From Psychromonas sp. (GTDB lineage: Bacteria; Pseudomonadota; Gammaproteobacteria; Enterobacterales; Psychromonadaceae), in the NCBI GenBank assembly GCA_028041985.1, contig JAOFNL010000003.1:1-36380 (forward strand): DNA of 36,380 nucleotides, in the 5' to 3' direction. Shown here piece by piece: positions 17,855-27,168 of the stretch (position 1 is the stretch's first letter; each line of letters opens with the position of its first letter). The position numbers and the translations under genes are program-made. The notes beneath the pieces are model-generated. The model was given only the letters and a program-made list of their open reading frames with translations. It was not told the DNA's origin and did no database searches.

Positions 17855-17893
17855 ATGAAGTAGGTTTAAATATTGAACCTACTTCATATTTTT
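17855..17893 (+). terminator. intrinsic terminator of the efflux operon
   Basis: A perfect 12-bp stem, ATGAAGTAGGTT paired with AACCTACTTCAT, has a 9-base loop and is followed by ATTTTTC. It begins 37 bases after the pump stop codon. Confidence 0.85.
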
Positions 17894-17982
17894 CTAAAGA
17901 TTGATGGTTAATCACTTTCTTTAATTGTAAAAAAAATGACTTATCCTAGAGTTAAAGAAGACATTTAACTATAGGTATTATC

Positions 17983-19974
17983 ATGCTCCCCTTCATCAAT
18001 AATCTTTCTATTCGCAGTAAACTATTTGGCCTAACCTTCTTACCTTTAATAGGCTTTGTCTACTTTGCAAGCCACTATTTCATTGAAACTTATCAAGAAA
18101 AAATAACACTTGAAGAAATGCTCATTTTAACCGAGTCAGCTTCAGTTAGTGCTCTATTGGTACATGAATTACAAAAAGAACGTGGCGCTTCAGCAGGTTA
18201 CCTATCTTCGAAAGGTAATAAATTTCAACAAGCCATTGTAAAACATCGAGCAACGACGGATCAAAAAGTAGAAACATTGCAAAGTTTCATTGAAGCAACG
18301 GAATTAACCCCACAATTAACTTCGCTTTTTTCGCAAGTTAACACTCAATTAAATAAAGTGCCTAATATGCGCAAGCAAGTAGATAATTTATCGGTGAGTA
18401 TTAGCGATGAAGTTGCTTTTTATACACAGTTGAATGCTCTGCTCCTTTCAATTATCGATAATACTGCTAACCAAAATAAAAATGCTGAGTTAGCTATTTC
18501 AGCTGTAGCAATTGGTAGTTTCTTACAACACAAAGAGCGAGCAGGTATAGAACGTGCAGTGCTAAGTAATGTATTTGCAAAAAATAATTTCACACCTGCT
18601 TTGTTAGAAAAATTTATTCGTCTATTGGCAGAGCAAGAAGCTTATTTAGATAAATTTACTGCGCATGCGACACCAGAACAACTTACTATTTATGAAGAAA
18701 ATTTAACCGCAGACGCCTTAGCATCAGTGGAAGGTTATCGAGAACTTGCACTTAGTAAAATGGCTGAAGGCAACTTTAATACAGATCCAACCATTTGGTT
18801 CGATACCATTACAACTAAGATAAACCAATTAAAATCCATTGAAGAAACTCTATTGGCAAAGTTACGCGATCATAATGTCAGTCTAATAAAAGAAAATCAT
18901 TCACTTTTAATCAACTTATCTATCGCTATTTTAGTACCGTTAATTTTAGTTTTGCTACTGTCCTTTTACATAGCAAATCAATTGCATATAGGAATCAATG
19001 AAATAACCAGCAAACTCAATAAAATTACAAGTAGTGACGACCTAAGTTTACGTGTAGCAGTTGATAGTAATGATGAACTTGGCATGATAAGTAACACAAT
19101 CAACCAACTCGTTACACACCTTCAAGGATTGGTCGATAAAATTCAAAATGCTTCTATGATGCTAAAAGCTAATATTGCAGAGAATATAAATAATAATCAC
19201 AAGATTCAAAAAAATATTGCGAATGGATCAGATCAAGTTATCTCTGTAGTAACAGCGACAACAGAAATGAGCAGCACTGTTGCTGATATCGCTCGTAATG
19301 CCATACAAGCATCATCGGAAACAGAAAAAGCAAAAAATGAAACCATTCATGGTAATCATGAAGTTGAAGAAACGATTGATAATATCAACCGCCTATCAAC
19401 GGAGCTCAATAATGCATCTATCGTTATCGAAAAATTAAATGGTTCAGCCATGAACATTGGTAAGTTTCTTAATGTAATAAGAGAAATATCTGAGAAGACC
19501 AATTTATTAGCACTCAATGCAGCGATTGAAGCAGCGAGAGCGGGTGAATCAGGAAGAGGTTTTGCAGTAGTAGCAGATGAAGTGCGTAGTCTTGCATTGC
19601 AAACTAAAGAGTCAACTAATGAAATAGAAGCGATGATCGCGGAGTTACAAACCAGCTCTCATGCAGCACAAACAGCAATGAGCAATGGTATTAACATGGT
19701 TGAAAAAAGTGTTCACGATGCAAAACAAACAGGTAAAGATATCGCACATATTACTAATTACATTCAGCAAATCAACGCAATGAATGAACAAATTGCAACG
19801 GCTGCAGAAGAGCAAAGTTGTGTGACTGAAGACATTAACCGCAACATGATCCATATACAAGACGGTTATAGTGAAATGCAAACCAGTTATGAAAATATAG
19901 AAAAATGCAGTGAATTAGTAGATACGTTAGCCAATGAACTAAATGATACGGTGAAGAAGTTTAAAATATCTTAA
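17983..19974 (+). CDS. methyl-accepting chemotaxis protein with NIT sensor domain
   Basis: A 663-residue chemoreceptor. The first membrane helix is at about residues 14-32. It is followed by a long helical periplasmic region with the nitrate/nitrite-sensing (NIT) signature [20 protein letters not shown] near residue 58. The second membrane helix is about 307-333, then a HAMP linker and the cytoplasmic signalling domain, whose tip is [28 protein letters not shown] (split around residues 507-534). NIT receptors sense nitrate or nitrite in the families studied; that ligand is an inference here. No che genes are nearby. A possible promoter TTGTAA-N16-TAGAGT lies at 17925-17952. Confidence 0.93.
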   Translation: MLPFINNLSIRSKLFGLTFLPLIGFVYFASHYFIETYQEKITLEEMLILTESASVSALLVHELQKERGASAGYLSSKGNKFQQAIVKHRATTDQKVETLQSFIEATELTPQLTSLFSQVNTQLNKVPNMRKQVDNLSVSISDEVAFYTQLNALLLSIIDNTANQNKNAELAISAVAIGSFLQHKERAGIERAVLSNVFAKNNFTPALLEKFIRLLAEQEAYLDKFTAHATPEQLTIYEENLTADALASVEGYRELALSKMAEGNFNTDPTIWFDTITTKINQLKSIEETLLAKLRDHNVSLIKENHSLLINLSIAILVPLILVLLLSFYIANQLHIGINEITSKLNKITSSDDLSLRVAVDSNDELGMISNTINQLVTHLQGLVDKIQNASMMLKANIAENINNNHKIQKNIANGSDQVISVVTATTEMSSTVADIARNAIQASSETEKAKNETIHGNHEVEETIDNINRLSTELNNASIVIEKLNGSAMNIGKFLNVIREISEKTNLLALNAAIEAARAGESGRGFAVVADEVRSLALQTKESTNEIEAMIAELQTSSHAAQTAMSNGINMVEKSVHDAKQTGKDIAHITNYIQQINAMNEQIATAAEEQSCVTEDINRNMIHIQDGYSEMQTSYENIEKCSELVDTLANELNDTVKKFKIS

Positions 19975-19997
19975 ATAAAGAGAATGAGGAGAAGCAA

Positions 19998-20026
19998 CTT
20001 GCTACCAACTATGTGCTGGTAGCAAG
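19998..20026. terminator. hairpin between convergent chemoreceptor gene and pyrE
   Basis: A perfect 10-bp stem, CTTGCTACCA with TGGTAGCAAG, has a 9-base loop. It lies 23 bases past the chemoreceptor stop and 9 bases past the pyrE stop. Neither side has a long T-tract, so it may be a weak bidirectional terminator or an mRNA 3'-end stabiliser. Confidence 0.45.
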
Positions 20027-20035
20027 CTTATACTA

Positions 20036-20677
20036 TTAAATACCGTATTGGGCACGATATGCTTTAACAGACTCAAGGTGTTGTTGCATTTCAGGTAAGG
20101 TTTCAAGGTAGCTGACTACATCAGCAAGTTGTACAATTGAAATCACTTTCGCGTTGTAATCTCGCTCTACTTCTTGAATAGCAGATAACTCTGCTTTACC
20201 TTTTTCTTGGCGGTCTAACGCTATTAACACACCAGCAAGCTCTGCTTTATGTGCATTAATGATATCCATCGATTCACGGATAGCCGTGCCAGCTGTGATA
20301 ACATCATCCACTAGCATTATTTTTCCAGTTAACTCCGAACCCACCAAACTTCCACCTTCACCGTGAGTCTTAGCTTCTTTGCGATTAAAACAATATGGCA
20401 CATCTAAGTCGTAATCATTGGACAATGCAACCGCAGTCGTCGTCGCAATGGGAATACCTTTATAAGCAGGGCCAAATAGTAGATCATAAGCAATGCCTGA
20501 ATCTTGTAATGCAGCGGCATAAAAACGGCCTAATCGAGCTAAATCTCGACCTGTATTAAACAAGCCTGCATTAAAGAAATAAGGGCTAACTCTACCTGAT
20601 TTAAGGGTGAACTCACCAAATTTTAACACTTGTTTTTCGATCGCAAATTCAATAAATTCTTTCTGATAATCTTTCAT
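20036..20677 (-). CDS. pyrE: orotate phosphoribosyltransferase
   Basis: PyrE joins orotate to PRPP to form OMP in pyrimidine synthesis. The 213-residue protein equals the E. coli length and carries the PRPP-binding motif [17 protein letters not shown] (about residues 120-136), the flexible catalytic loop with [16 protein letters not shown], and the N-terminal [17 protein letters not shown]. It begins only 3 bases after the rph stop codon, with its GGAG site inside the end of rph, so the two are tightly coupled. The E. coli rph-pyrE gap holds a UTP-sensing attenuator; there is no room for one here. Confidence 0.97.
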   Translation of the reverse strand: MKDYQKEFIEFAIEKQVLKFGEFTLKSGRVSPYFFNAGLFNTGRDLARLGRFYAAALQDSGIAYDLLFGPAYKGIPIATTTAVALSNDYDLDVPYCFNRKEAKTHGEGGSLVGSELTGKIMLVDDVITAGTAIRESMDIINAHKAELAGVLIALDRQEKGKAELSAIQEVERDYNAKVISIVQLADVVSYLETLPEMQQHLESVKAYRAQYGI

Positions 20678-20680
20678 TCT

Positions 20681-21400
20681 CTACTCCGCGTTTAATGCTT
20701 TCTTTTGTTCAATAACTAATTTATCGATACCGCCTTTAGCTAGACTTATCATGGCGAATAGTTGCTCATGGCTAAACGCACCTTCTTCCGCAGTACCCTG
20801 TATTTCAATTATGCCACCCGTTTCTGTCATGACAATATTCATATCTGTTTCTGCATTTGAATCTTCAGCGTAATCCAGATCGCATACTGGAATACCTTTA
20901 TAAATACCCACTGAAACAGCCGCAACAAGCTGCTTTAAAGGACTTTTCTTCAACTTTCCTTCAGCCACCATCCAGTTCAATGCATCTGCTAACGCGATAC
21001 AAGCACCGGTAATGGATGCTGTTCGCGTACCACCATCAGCCTGAATCACATCACAATCAACTGTGATCATATTCTCACCAAGCGCTTTTAAATTTACAGC
21101 CGCACGCAATGAACGTGCAATTAAGCGTTGGATCTCTAAAGTGCGTCCGCCTTGTTTACCCGTCGCAGCTTCGCGCTGATTACGGTTATGGGTGGCACGA
21201 GGTAGCATTGCATATTCAGCAGTGATCCAACCTTTCCCCTTACCCCTTAAAAAATGGGGTACGGATTCAGAGACAGTCGCATTACATAAAACTTTGGTAT
21301 TACCGACTTCAATTAATACAGAACCTTCAGCATAATTTGTATAATGGCGCGTAATTTTAATATCGCGGTTTTGCTCAGAAGTGCGATTGCTTGGGCGCAT
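20681..21400 (-). CDS. rph: ribonuclease PH
   Basis: RNase PH is a phosphate-dependent 3' to 5' exoribonuclease that trims tRNA 3' ends and degrades structured RNA. The 239-residue product is full length, unlike the frameshifted gene of E. coli K-12. Family features include [20 protein letters not shown] at the start, [39 protein letters not shown] with the phosphate-binding arginines, and [18 protein letters not shown]. It is the first gene of the rph-pyrE operon, read from a strong promoter at 21433-21460. Confidence 0.97.
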   Translation of the reverse strand: MRPSNRTSEQNRDIKITRHYTNYAEGSVLIEVGNTKVLCNATVSESVPHFLRGKGKGWITAEYAMLPRATHNRNQREAATGKQGGRTLEIQRLIARSLRAAVNLKALGENMITVDCDVIQADGGTRTASITGACIALADALNWMVAEGKLKKSPLKQLVAAVSVGIYKGIPVCDLDYAEDSNAETDMNIVMTETGGIIEIQGTAEEGAFSHEQLFAMISLAKGGIDKLVIEQKKALNAE

Positions 21401-21432
21401 AGATAAAAAAGCCTTATGGTTAAATGAGGGGC

Positions 21433-21460
21433 ATTATACCTGTTATCAATCGAGGTGCAA
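21433..21460 (-). promoter_or_regulatory. sigma-70 promoter of rph-pyrE
   Basis: On the minus strand TTGCAC (21455-21460) and a perfect TATAAT (21433-21438) are 16 bases apart, giving a likely start near 21426 and a leader of about 25 bases. The promoter is flanked by ACCTGT (21438-21443) and ACAGGT (21465-21470), which are inverted repeats of each other. Confidence 0.65.
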
Positions 21461-21513
21461 AAATACAGGTAAAATTGAAATAAATAGATTTACGCTAAAT
21501 TAATACGTTAACT

Positions 21514-23736
21514 CTAATAGCCAGATTGATAAATAACCATCTGATTAAAGCCTTTATCCTGTGCTTGATATAAAGCTTGTTCTGCACGTCGACTCAACTC
21601 TGTTTCCGGATACTTGCCATTTGGCAGCATACATACTGCACCAATACTGACGGAAAGTATCTCACCCACTGGTGCACCTTTAAACTCAACCCCCCAACTA
21701 TTCATCATATAAAAAATGTCAGCAGCAATCGCTTTTAATCCATCTTCATCTGTATTAGGTAGAATAACCATAAACTCTTCACCATGAAAACGAGAGAGTG
21801 AGTCTGCTGGACGTTTAATAATACTTTGCAAACGACCAGCTAATTCAATCAAGCACTCATCACCAGCGGCTCTTCCATACACTCCATTGAAGAGTTTAAA
21901 GTTATCAACATCAATAATAAGTAAAGATATTTGTTCACCTGAACGTCGTCCTCTTATCCATTCTTTAGATAATTGCTCCTGGAAATAGTATTGATTTGGT
22001 AAGCCTGTTAAATAATCTCGCATGCCGATTGTTTCATATTTTGACTTTATTTTTTCTAATTCAATATTCAATTTTTTTACATTAGACAATCGCAACATTA
22101 ATAAAACCAATAAGAAAGCGAGAACTGCAATTGCCATCCAATATGCTGATACATCCCTATTTTTCTCATAAATAACAGGTAGCCAACGATTTAATATGTA
22201 CTGCTGTTCCTGCAAGGTAATTGAAGCAATAACACGATTAAATATATCTAAAAGCACGGGGTCATCTATCGCGACGGCCACAGAAAAAGCATTTTGCTCC
22301 TCAAATTTATCCACTATTTTCATTTCTGGATACTGTTCTTGTATGCTTTTGGTCATTACTGGTAATGATTCAATAAAACCATAAATTTCTCCACTATTCA
22401 CCGCCTTTAAGCCTGCTTCGATAGATTTATATTCAATCAAGTTTCCATCGGGGTAAAGTTCATCAAACCGATCTTTATAACCATACCCTTCTACTATGCC
22501 TAAAGGCCTATGCAATGCTTGCTGAAGGGTATAAGTTTTATTATCCTGATGCGTCGCTAACACCAATGGAAAGTGTAAATACGGAGAAGAAAAAGCCATG
22601 TAAGTTAAACGTTTATTCGTTGAACTAATCACGGGAATAAAATCACACTTGCCTGCTCTAAATGCATTTAATGTTTCAACCCATGTATGAGTTTCTACAA
22701 GCATAACAGGCTTATCAATACGTTTAGCAAACAAGGCTAAAAATTCAGCACCGATACCAATATATTCACCATTTTCTATCGCCTCAATAGGCAGCCAATC
22801 GGGATCGACACACATTTTCATTGGCCCATGTAGGTTTAAGTATTCACGCTGTCGTTCCGATAAAAATGGTCTTTTAACAAGTTCAATATCTTCATGCTTT
22901 AACGCTTTTGAACTACCCAATAATGACCATTTACGGCTCAGTTCATTCCGTTCACTTTTATTTAACGCCAATAGTCCTTTATTTAAAATATTACGTAATA
23001 CAATATTATCTTTATGCACAGCCATAAAATAGGGTGAATTAATAATTGCTTTGTCGTCATTCAGTGCTGTATTTCTAACACCTTGAATCGAAGAACTTTG
23101 CAAATAATAGTTGATCACCTCATAGGCATCTAAAACAGCATCAACATTTCCCAATTTCAATTGTTCAATAGCAGTTTCGATATCCGTTGTTAATACTAGA
23201 TTGAGAGAAGGATATTGGCTCTCAAGTCGCTCTTGATACATAGTTCCTTCAACCACCGAAATCGACTTTAGCTTATTAAAATCTGTAGAGTCCTCTGCAT
23301 TATCAAGCGTTAATAATCCATTTAATGGCGTTAATGCATAGTATTGGGTGAAAATCGCATATTGTTCTCGGGTAGGTGTTATTTTCATATTAGAAATAAC
23401 ATCGATATCTTTATTCTTTAATTTCCCCAAATAATCAACCCATTGATATCCGATAATAAACTCAATGTCTAAGCCTACTTTATTGGCGACTAAACTTATT
23501 AAGTCATTACTGTAACCAGATGCTTTACCGTTATCGATAAAATTATATGGGGCCCACGCTTGTTGAACATGTACTTTGATTAAAGGGTTTTGTTCAATAT
23601 ATAAAACCTCTTGCTCTGTTAACTCGAGGCTAGTAGGGGAAATTTGAGCGATAGCCATATTGACACTGCAGAATGCAGTAAAGCAGAGTGTATAAAGGCA
23701 CCTAATGAATAAGAAATTTACAAACCAGCATATCAT
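21514..23736 (-). CDS. membrane GGDEF protein with two periplasmic solute-binding (SBP_bac_3) sensor domains
   Basis: A 740-residue predicted diguanylate cyclase. It has a signal sequence (first 30 residues), two tandem extracytoplasmic solute-binding domains of the SBP_bac_3 type (about residues 35-275 and 285-530; the second contains MKMCVDPDWLPIEAIENGEY), one transmembrane helix (about 543-562), a short coiled-coil linker, and a C-terminal GGDEF domain starting at MRDYLTGLPNQYYF. The active-site loop reads RFHGEEF, so His651 replaces the first Gly of the usual GG(D/E)EF; the two acidic metal and catalytic positions remain. Activity is likely but not certain. The ATG at 23736 has an AAGGG site and is followed by a signal sequence; a TTG 29 codons upstream has neither. 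There is no EAL domain. Confidence 0.88.
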   Translation of the reverse strand: MICWFVNFLFIRCLYTLCFTAFCSVNMAIAQISPTSLELTEQEVLYIEQNPLIKVHVQQAWAPYNFIDNGKASGYSNDLISLVANKVGLDIEFIIGYQWVDYLGKLKNKDIDVISNMKITPTREQYAIFTQYYALTPLNGLLTLDNAEDSTDFNKLKSISVVEGTMYQERLESQYPSLNLVLTTDIETAIEQLKLGNVDAVLDAYEVINYYLQSSSIQGVRNTALNDDKAIINSPYFMAVHKDNIVLRNILNKGLLALNKSERNELSRKWSLLGSSKALKHEDIELVKRPFLSERQREYLNLHGPMKMCVDPDWLPIEAIENGEYIGIGAEFLALFAKRIDKPVMLVETHTWVETLNAFRAGKCDFIPVISSTNKRLTYMAFSSPYLHFPLVLATHQDNKTYTLQQALHRPLGIVEGYGYKDRFDELYPDGNLIEYKSIEAGLKAVNSGEIYGFIESLPVMTKSIQEQYPEMKIVDKFEEQNAFSVAVAIDDPVLLDIFNRVIASITLQEQQYILNRWLPVIYEKNRDVSAYWMAIAVLAFLLVLLMLRLSNVKKLNIELEKIKSKYETIGMRDYLTGLPNQYYFQEQLSKEWIRGRRSGEQISLLIIDVDNFKLFNGVYGRAAGDECLIELAGRLQSIIKRPADSLSRFHGEEFMVILPNTDEDGLKAIAADIFYMMNSWGVEFKGAPVGEILSVSIGAVCMLPNGKYPETELSRRAEQALYQAQDKGFNQMVIYQSGY

Positions 23737-24058
23737 ACGGAACCCTTTATTTAGTGAGGGTATTTTATCAAAAAGTAAAATGTATATGTAATAAGTAAGA
23801 GCAAAAAACTTAAAACGAATCAATGCACTGTGATGGTCTTAACATCAGCGCAATCAGTACAGGACATAATCTTAATCATAATAAGATTCAATCTTTAGTT
23901 TATAGCCGTTACCATTCAGGTGTAATATTCAGCAAGTAGTAAATTGAACAGATTATAGGCAGAAAGAGGAACATCTGACGGGTTAAATCGACACTTTCAA
24001 CAACCAAGAGGACTGCCGTCTGGGTCGTTAGCTTGAACGATAACGGTCTATAATTTCA
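23737..24058. other. gene-free stretch upstream of the GGDEF gene
   Basis: About 320 bases without a convincing gene. It holds the leader of the GGDEF gene, with a minus-strand TATAAT at 23951-23956 and no clear -35. A 9-of-11-bp imperfect stem lies at about 23998-24030. Short open stretches exist on the minus strand, for example one beginning MIKIMSCTDCADVKT (19 codons near 23823-23882) and one reading TVIVQANDPDGSPLGC at about 23999-24046. They have no ribosome binding sites and may be chance or the remains of a gene. No known c-di-GMP riboswitch motif was seen. Confidence 0.3.
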
Positions 24059-24094
24059 TAGCGTAAGTGAGTTATTACTTACGCTATTTTTATT
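24059..24094 (+). terminator. terminator-like hairpin reading on the plus strand
   Basis: A perfect 10-bp stem, TAGCGTAAGT with ACTTACGCTA, has an 8-base loop and is followed by TTTTTATT on the plus strand. Both neighbouring genes are on the minus strand, so the T-tract faces a strand with no known gene. On the minus strand it follows the end of the M16 protease gene, where the hairpin could still protect or end that mRNA. Confidence 0.4.
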
Positions 24095-24120
24095 ACCTAA
24101 AAAAGCTATTTTTTAGGTAA
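24093..24120 (-). terminator. palindrome overlapping the M16 protease stop codon
   Basis: Perfect 12-base arms, TTACCTAAAAAA and TTTTTTAGGTAA, are separated by 4 bases that contain the stop codon. The last codons of the protease gene form one arm. With the hairpin immediately downstream (24059-24086) it makes a double-hairpin 3' end. Confidence 0.45.
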
Positions 24121-27000
24121 TTGATCGATATTAAGAATAACAGTTTCAAGTGGTAGTACTAAGGCTTTTTCTTGAGCAAATTTTGTGCCTTTGACTTGCA
24201 CTATAATTTGCTGTGTCTGCTGCTTATTCAAGAATAACTCTGCATAGTATTGTTGTACTTGTTCAAGTGTTACCGAGTCCAATAACTCAACATAATCGAG
24301 CTTAGTATCTATCTCAGCTTTATCACTCAGCCATTCATTCGTTAAGTATGAAAACTCACCACTTTGATTACTAGGTTTAGCAAGATAATTTGCAATATGT
24401 GCCTTTTTTATCTCTTCAAAGTCAGCGATTTTCGTTTCCATCAAACTCTTGTTGAAGTTATCTAAAAAAGCTTGGAATCGTTCATACAATGCTGCGGTCC
24501 CGATTGTCGGACTTTGTGTAAACAAACCAAATGCAACACTATCATTCACAGGAAAGCTTGCGGTAAATGGCGAGTAGGTTAATTGTTCTTGTGTACGAAT
24601 TTGATCATAAAAAGCAGGTTGCAATAATTTGTTTAATAACTCTGCTTTAGCGAATGAAACAGGCTCTGTATTTTTGGCTAAATATGCACTGACTAGCGCA
24701 TCATCTTCTTTGCCCGACTGAATAACATAATTTAAAGCACCAGCTTTAGGATCCGCATTGATACGCTTGATTTGATAAAATGCTTGAGGTTGGATTTTGA
24801 TATGCGTTTTTAACTGCGCAGTTAATTGCATAACATCAATGGTAGTGAAGTTCCCCAACGCTAATAAACGCACACTAGATTCTGTAAATACCTGTTGAGT
24901 GAATTTATTCAAATCATCTATCTTAACGCTATCGACTTCGGCTAATAATGTTTCATTTGACCATGACGGTTGACGAACAACTTGCCTCATTCCATCCAAA
25001 CCTAAATCCATCGCTTTGCTTTTAGACTTGTTGTTTAACCGGCGTATTAATTCTTGTTTCGCTAGATTCAAAGACTGCTCATCAATCTTCAAATTTTTGA
25101 TATGGTCAAGTAATGTCAGTAACAACTTATCTTGTTTATCACTATAACCACTAGTACTAATTAATAAGCCGTTATTACTACTCAAAGAAAAATTTAATCC
25201 AGCTTCTTGAGTCATGAAATTTAATTCTGAGAACTGCTTTTGTAAAAGATTCAACAGTAAGTTAATTTCAACTCTCGCTTTTGGACTCTGATCGCTTAGG
25301 TTGTTATTAAGTTGTAATTTATAACTGCCTTTAGGCTCTTCTAACTCACTTTGCTTGTACCAAACAGATAAACCAGATTCATTAACAAGTTTAACTGCCT
25401 GTTCGCTGCTTTCCTTTTTCACTAATGCTAAGTTTTCAGGTAGCCATTCATTACTCACTGGTAATGTCATAGCCGACTGAATGCTTTTTGCTTCTTTGCT
25501 CCACATTGCTAGACGTGAAGTTTTAATTTTTGCTTGTGAATATTGGCCTTGATAAAAAGGAATGTCCTTCTCTACCACTGCTTCTGAAGACATCAAAAAT
25601 ACACGACTATTTTCAGGTGTTAAATACCCTAATAATTGCGCAATGAACTTTTCATTAAAGGCATCTAAACGAAATGAGGAATAGAGCAAATCTTGTAATG
25701 GATAGATCTGCATATTCGCTGACAATGACATAACATAGTTAAAACCAGCGCTTTTAGGTAAGAATTGAAAATAATTATCTAAGCTTTTTTTCTGCTCTGA
25801 ATACTGTAATTCATTAATCCCTTTTTCTTGGATCAAATTAATATAAGCAAACAGGCTCGCTATCACAGTATCTTGTTCTGTTAAACCTTTATTGGTTAAT
25901 TTAAACTGCATACTAAATAAGGAATACTGATCACTGTGTGGACCGTAAAAGCCTGCCATCACTGACTCAACGAGCCCTAACTGTTGTAAATAATCAGATA
26001 ATCCACCTTTATGATCAGAGCCTAATAAACGACTAATATAACCGCCAGGTTGATACATATATTCATCTGTAACGCTTGGCACTAAAAAGTTAACTTGTAA
26101 CAGTTTTAAGTCTGCCGTTGGTTTCATTTGTACTTCTAATGCTAACTCTTGCTCTGTCACTAACGGAGTAATGATTAATGGCTTATCGACTTTATTATTA
26201 GGAATTTGCGATAAGTATTCCGCAACCACTGTTTGCAACTCTTCAATCGAGCGAGGACTAGTTACTGCTACTTTCATAGTGTTAGCAGAATAGTTTTGTT
26301 TAAAGAACAGCTCTAATTCTTTCTGTAAACTACTGCCAGGTTTATCGATTAAGGTTGTTAAGTCACCCGTACTAAAACGCGCCATAGGATGTTCAGGATT
26401 TAATGTGTAACGCTGTAGGGCATATAACTTACGCATATCATTATCAAAGTAAGTTTTATGCTCTGCATTAACTGTATGACGCTCTTTTTCAGCATACTTT
26501 TCATCTAATAATGGAGCGCGCATCACATCGCCTAACCTATCTAATGCCTCTGGAAATGCACTATCGTTTACTTCAAAACCATACACAGTACTCTCTTGTG
26601 ATGTATACGCATTGGTATAGCCACCATTTTGGCTCATGAATTTACTGTATTCATTGATCACAGGGTATCTTTCAGACCCCAGGAATAACATATGCTCTAA
26701 ATAATGTGCTAAACCCAACTGTGAATCAGGATTGTGCATACTCCCAACAGGCACAGATAACGAAGCGGCACTATTTTTTAAATCAGGATCTGAAACCAAT
26801 AACACTTCCAATTGATTATTGAGGCGGATCACTTGATATTGGCGCGTATCATTTGGACTTTGAGTTAATGTACTTTTAAGAATTTCAAAACTTTTCATAG
26901 TAGGCTCATCAGATTTAGGATTTGTATCAGCCTGTAAAAAGGCAGAGAAGCTGAACAAGAAAAAAGAAAATAGTAAGTAAATAGGCTTAATTGACTGCAT
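24106..27000 (-). CDS. pitrilysin-like M16 zinc metalloprotease (insulinase family)
   Basis: A 964-residue protease with a signal peptide (about residues 1-24, ending FLQA), so it is probably periplasmic. The inverted zinc motif HxxEH is complete: His99, Glu102 and His103 in GLAHYLEHMLFLGSERYP, with the third ligand Glu180 in HTVNAEHKTYF, the same 81-residue spacing as in E. coli pitrilysin (protease III, 962 residues). The substrate-handling motif GGYTNAYTSQESTVYGFEV follows. The second, inactive half runs to the C-terminus. In E. coli ptrA sits between recC and recB; here it is alone. It likely degrades peptides and small proteins. Confidence 0.93.
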   Translation of the reverse strand: MQSIKPIYLLFSFFLFSFSAFLQADTNPKSDEPTMKSFEILKSTLTQSPNDTRQYQVIRLNNQLEVLLVSDPDLKNSAASLSVPVGSMHNPDSQLGLAHYLEHMLFLGSERYPVINEYSKFMSQNGGYTNAYTSQESTVYGFEVNDSAFPEALDRLGDVMRAPLLDEKYAEKERHTVNAEHKTYFDNDMRKLYALQRYTLNPEHPMARFSTGDLTTLIDKPGSSLQKELELFFKQNYSANTMKVAVTSPRSIEELQTVVAEYLSQIPNNKVDKPLIITPLVTEQELALEVQMKPTADLKLLQVNFLVPSVTDEYMYQPGGYISRLLGSDHKGGLSDYLQQLGLVESVMAGFYGPHSDQYSLFSMQFKLTNKGLTEQDTVIASLFAYINLIQEKGINELQYSEQKKSLDNYFQFLPKSAGFNYVMSLSANMQIYPLQDLLYSSFRLDAFNEKFIAQLLGYLTPENSRVFLMSSEAVVEKDIPFYQGQYSQAKIKTSRLAMWSKEAKSIQSAMTLPVSNEWLPENLALVKKESSEQAVKLVNESGLSVWYKQSELEEPKGSYKLQLNNNLSDQSPKARVEINLLLNLLQKQFSELNFMTQEAGLNFSLSSNNGLLISTSGYSDKQDKLLLTLLDHIKNLKIDEQSLNLAKQELIRRLNNKSKSKAMDLGLDGMRQVVRQPSWSNETLLAEVDSVKIDDLNKFTQQVFTESSVRLLALGNFTTIDVMQLTAQLKTHIKIQPQAFYQIKRINADPKAGALNYVIQSGKEDDALVSAYLAKNTEPVSFAKAELLNKLLQPAFYDQIRTQEQLTYSPFTASFPVNDSVAFGLFTQSPTIGTAALYERFQAFLDNFNKSLMETKIADFEEIKKAHIANYLAKPSNQSGEFSYLTNEWLSDKAEIDTKLDYVELLDSVTLEQVQQYYAELFLNKQQTQQIIVQVKGTKFAQEKALVLPLETVILNIDQLPKK

Positions 27001-27028
27001 TCAATGAGCTCTTTTAATTGTGAGTAAA

Positions 27029-27052
27029 AGTGAATTATTCAGACTATTCACT
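27029..27052. promoter_or_regulatory. inverted repeat upstream of the M16 protease gene
   Basis: Arms AGTGAAT (27029-27035) and ATTCACT (27046-27052) with a 10-base spacer lie 29-52 bases upstream of the start codon, in the likely promoter or leader region. An operator is possible; no regulator is suggested by the sequence. Confidence 0.25.
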
Positions 27053-27168
27053 ATGCTATAAGTTCATTTAAAATAAAAGCGTTTAAACAAGAGTAAACAA
27101 CCCTATTGAAATAATAAATGGTTGTCTAACCCTGCGTTAATAACACTCCCCTTTAAAGTATGTATCAA

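Noticed and set aside
23737-23823. TTG start adding 29 residues to the GGDEF protein
   Set aside because: There is no ribosome binding site, and it would place extra residues before a good signal sequence; the ATG at 23736 has AAGGG upstream.
23999-24046. Minus-strand fragment reading TVIVQANDPDGSPLGC as the end of a decayed VOC-fold protein
   Set aside because: The DPDG likeness is only a few residues, stop codons bound it closely, and no further similarity extends upstream.
23824-24058. c-di-GMP riboswitch in the GGDEF gene leader
   Set aside because: Neither the GEMM-I nor the GEMM-II conserved segments could be found on either strand.
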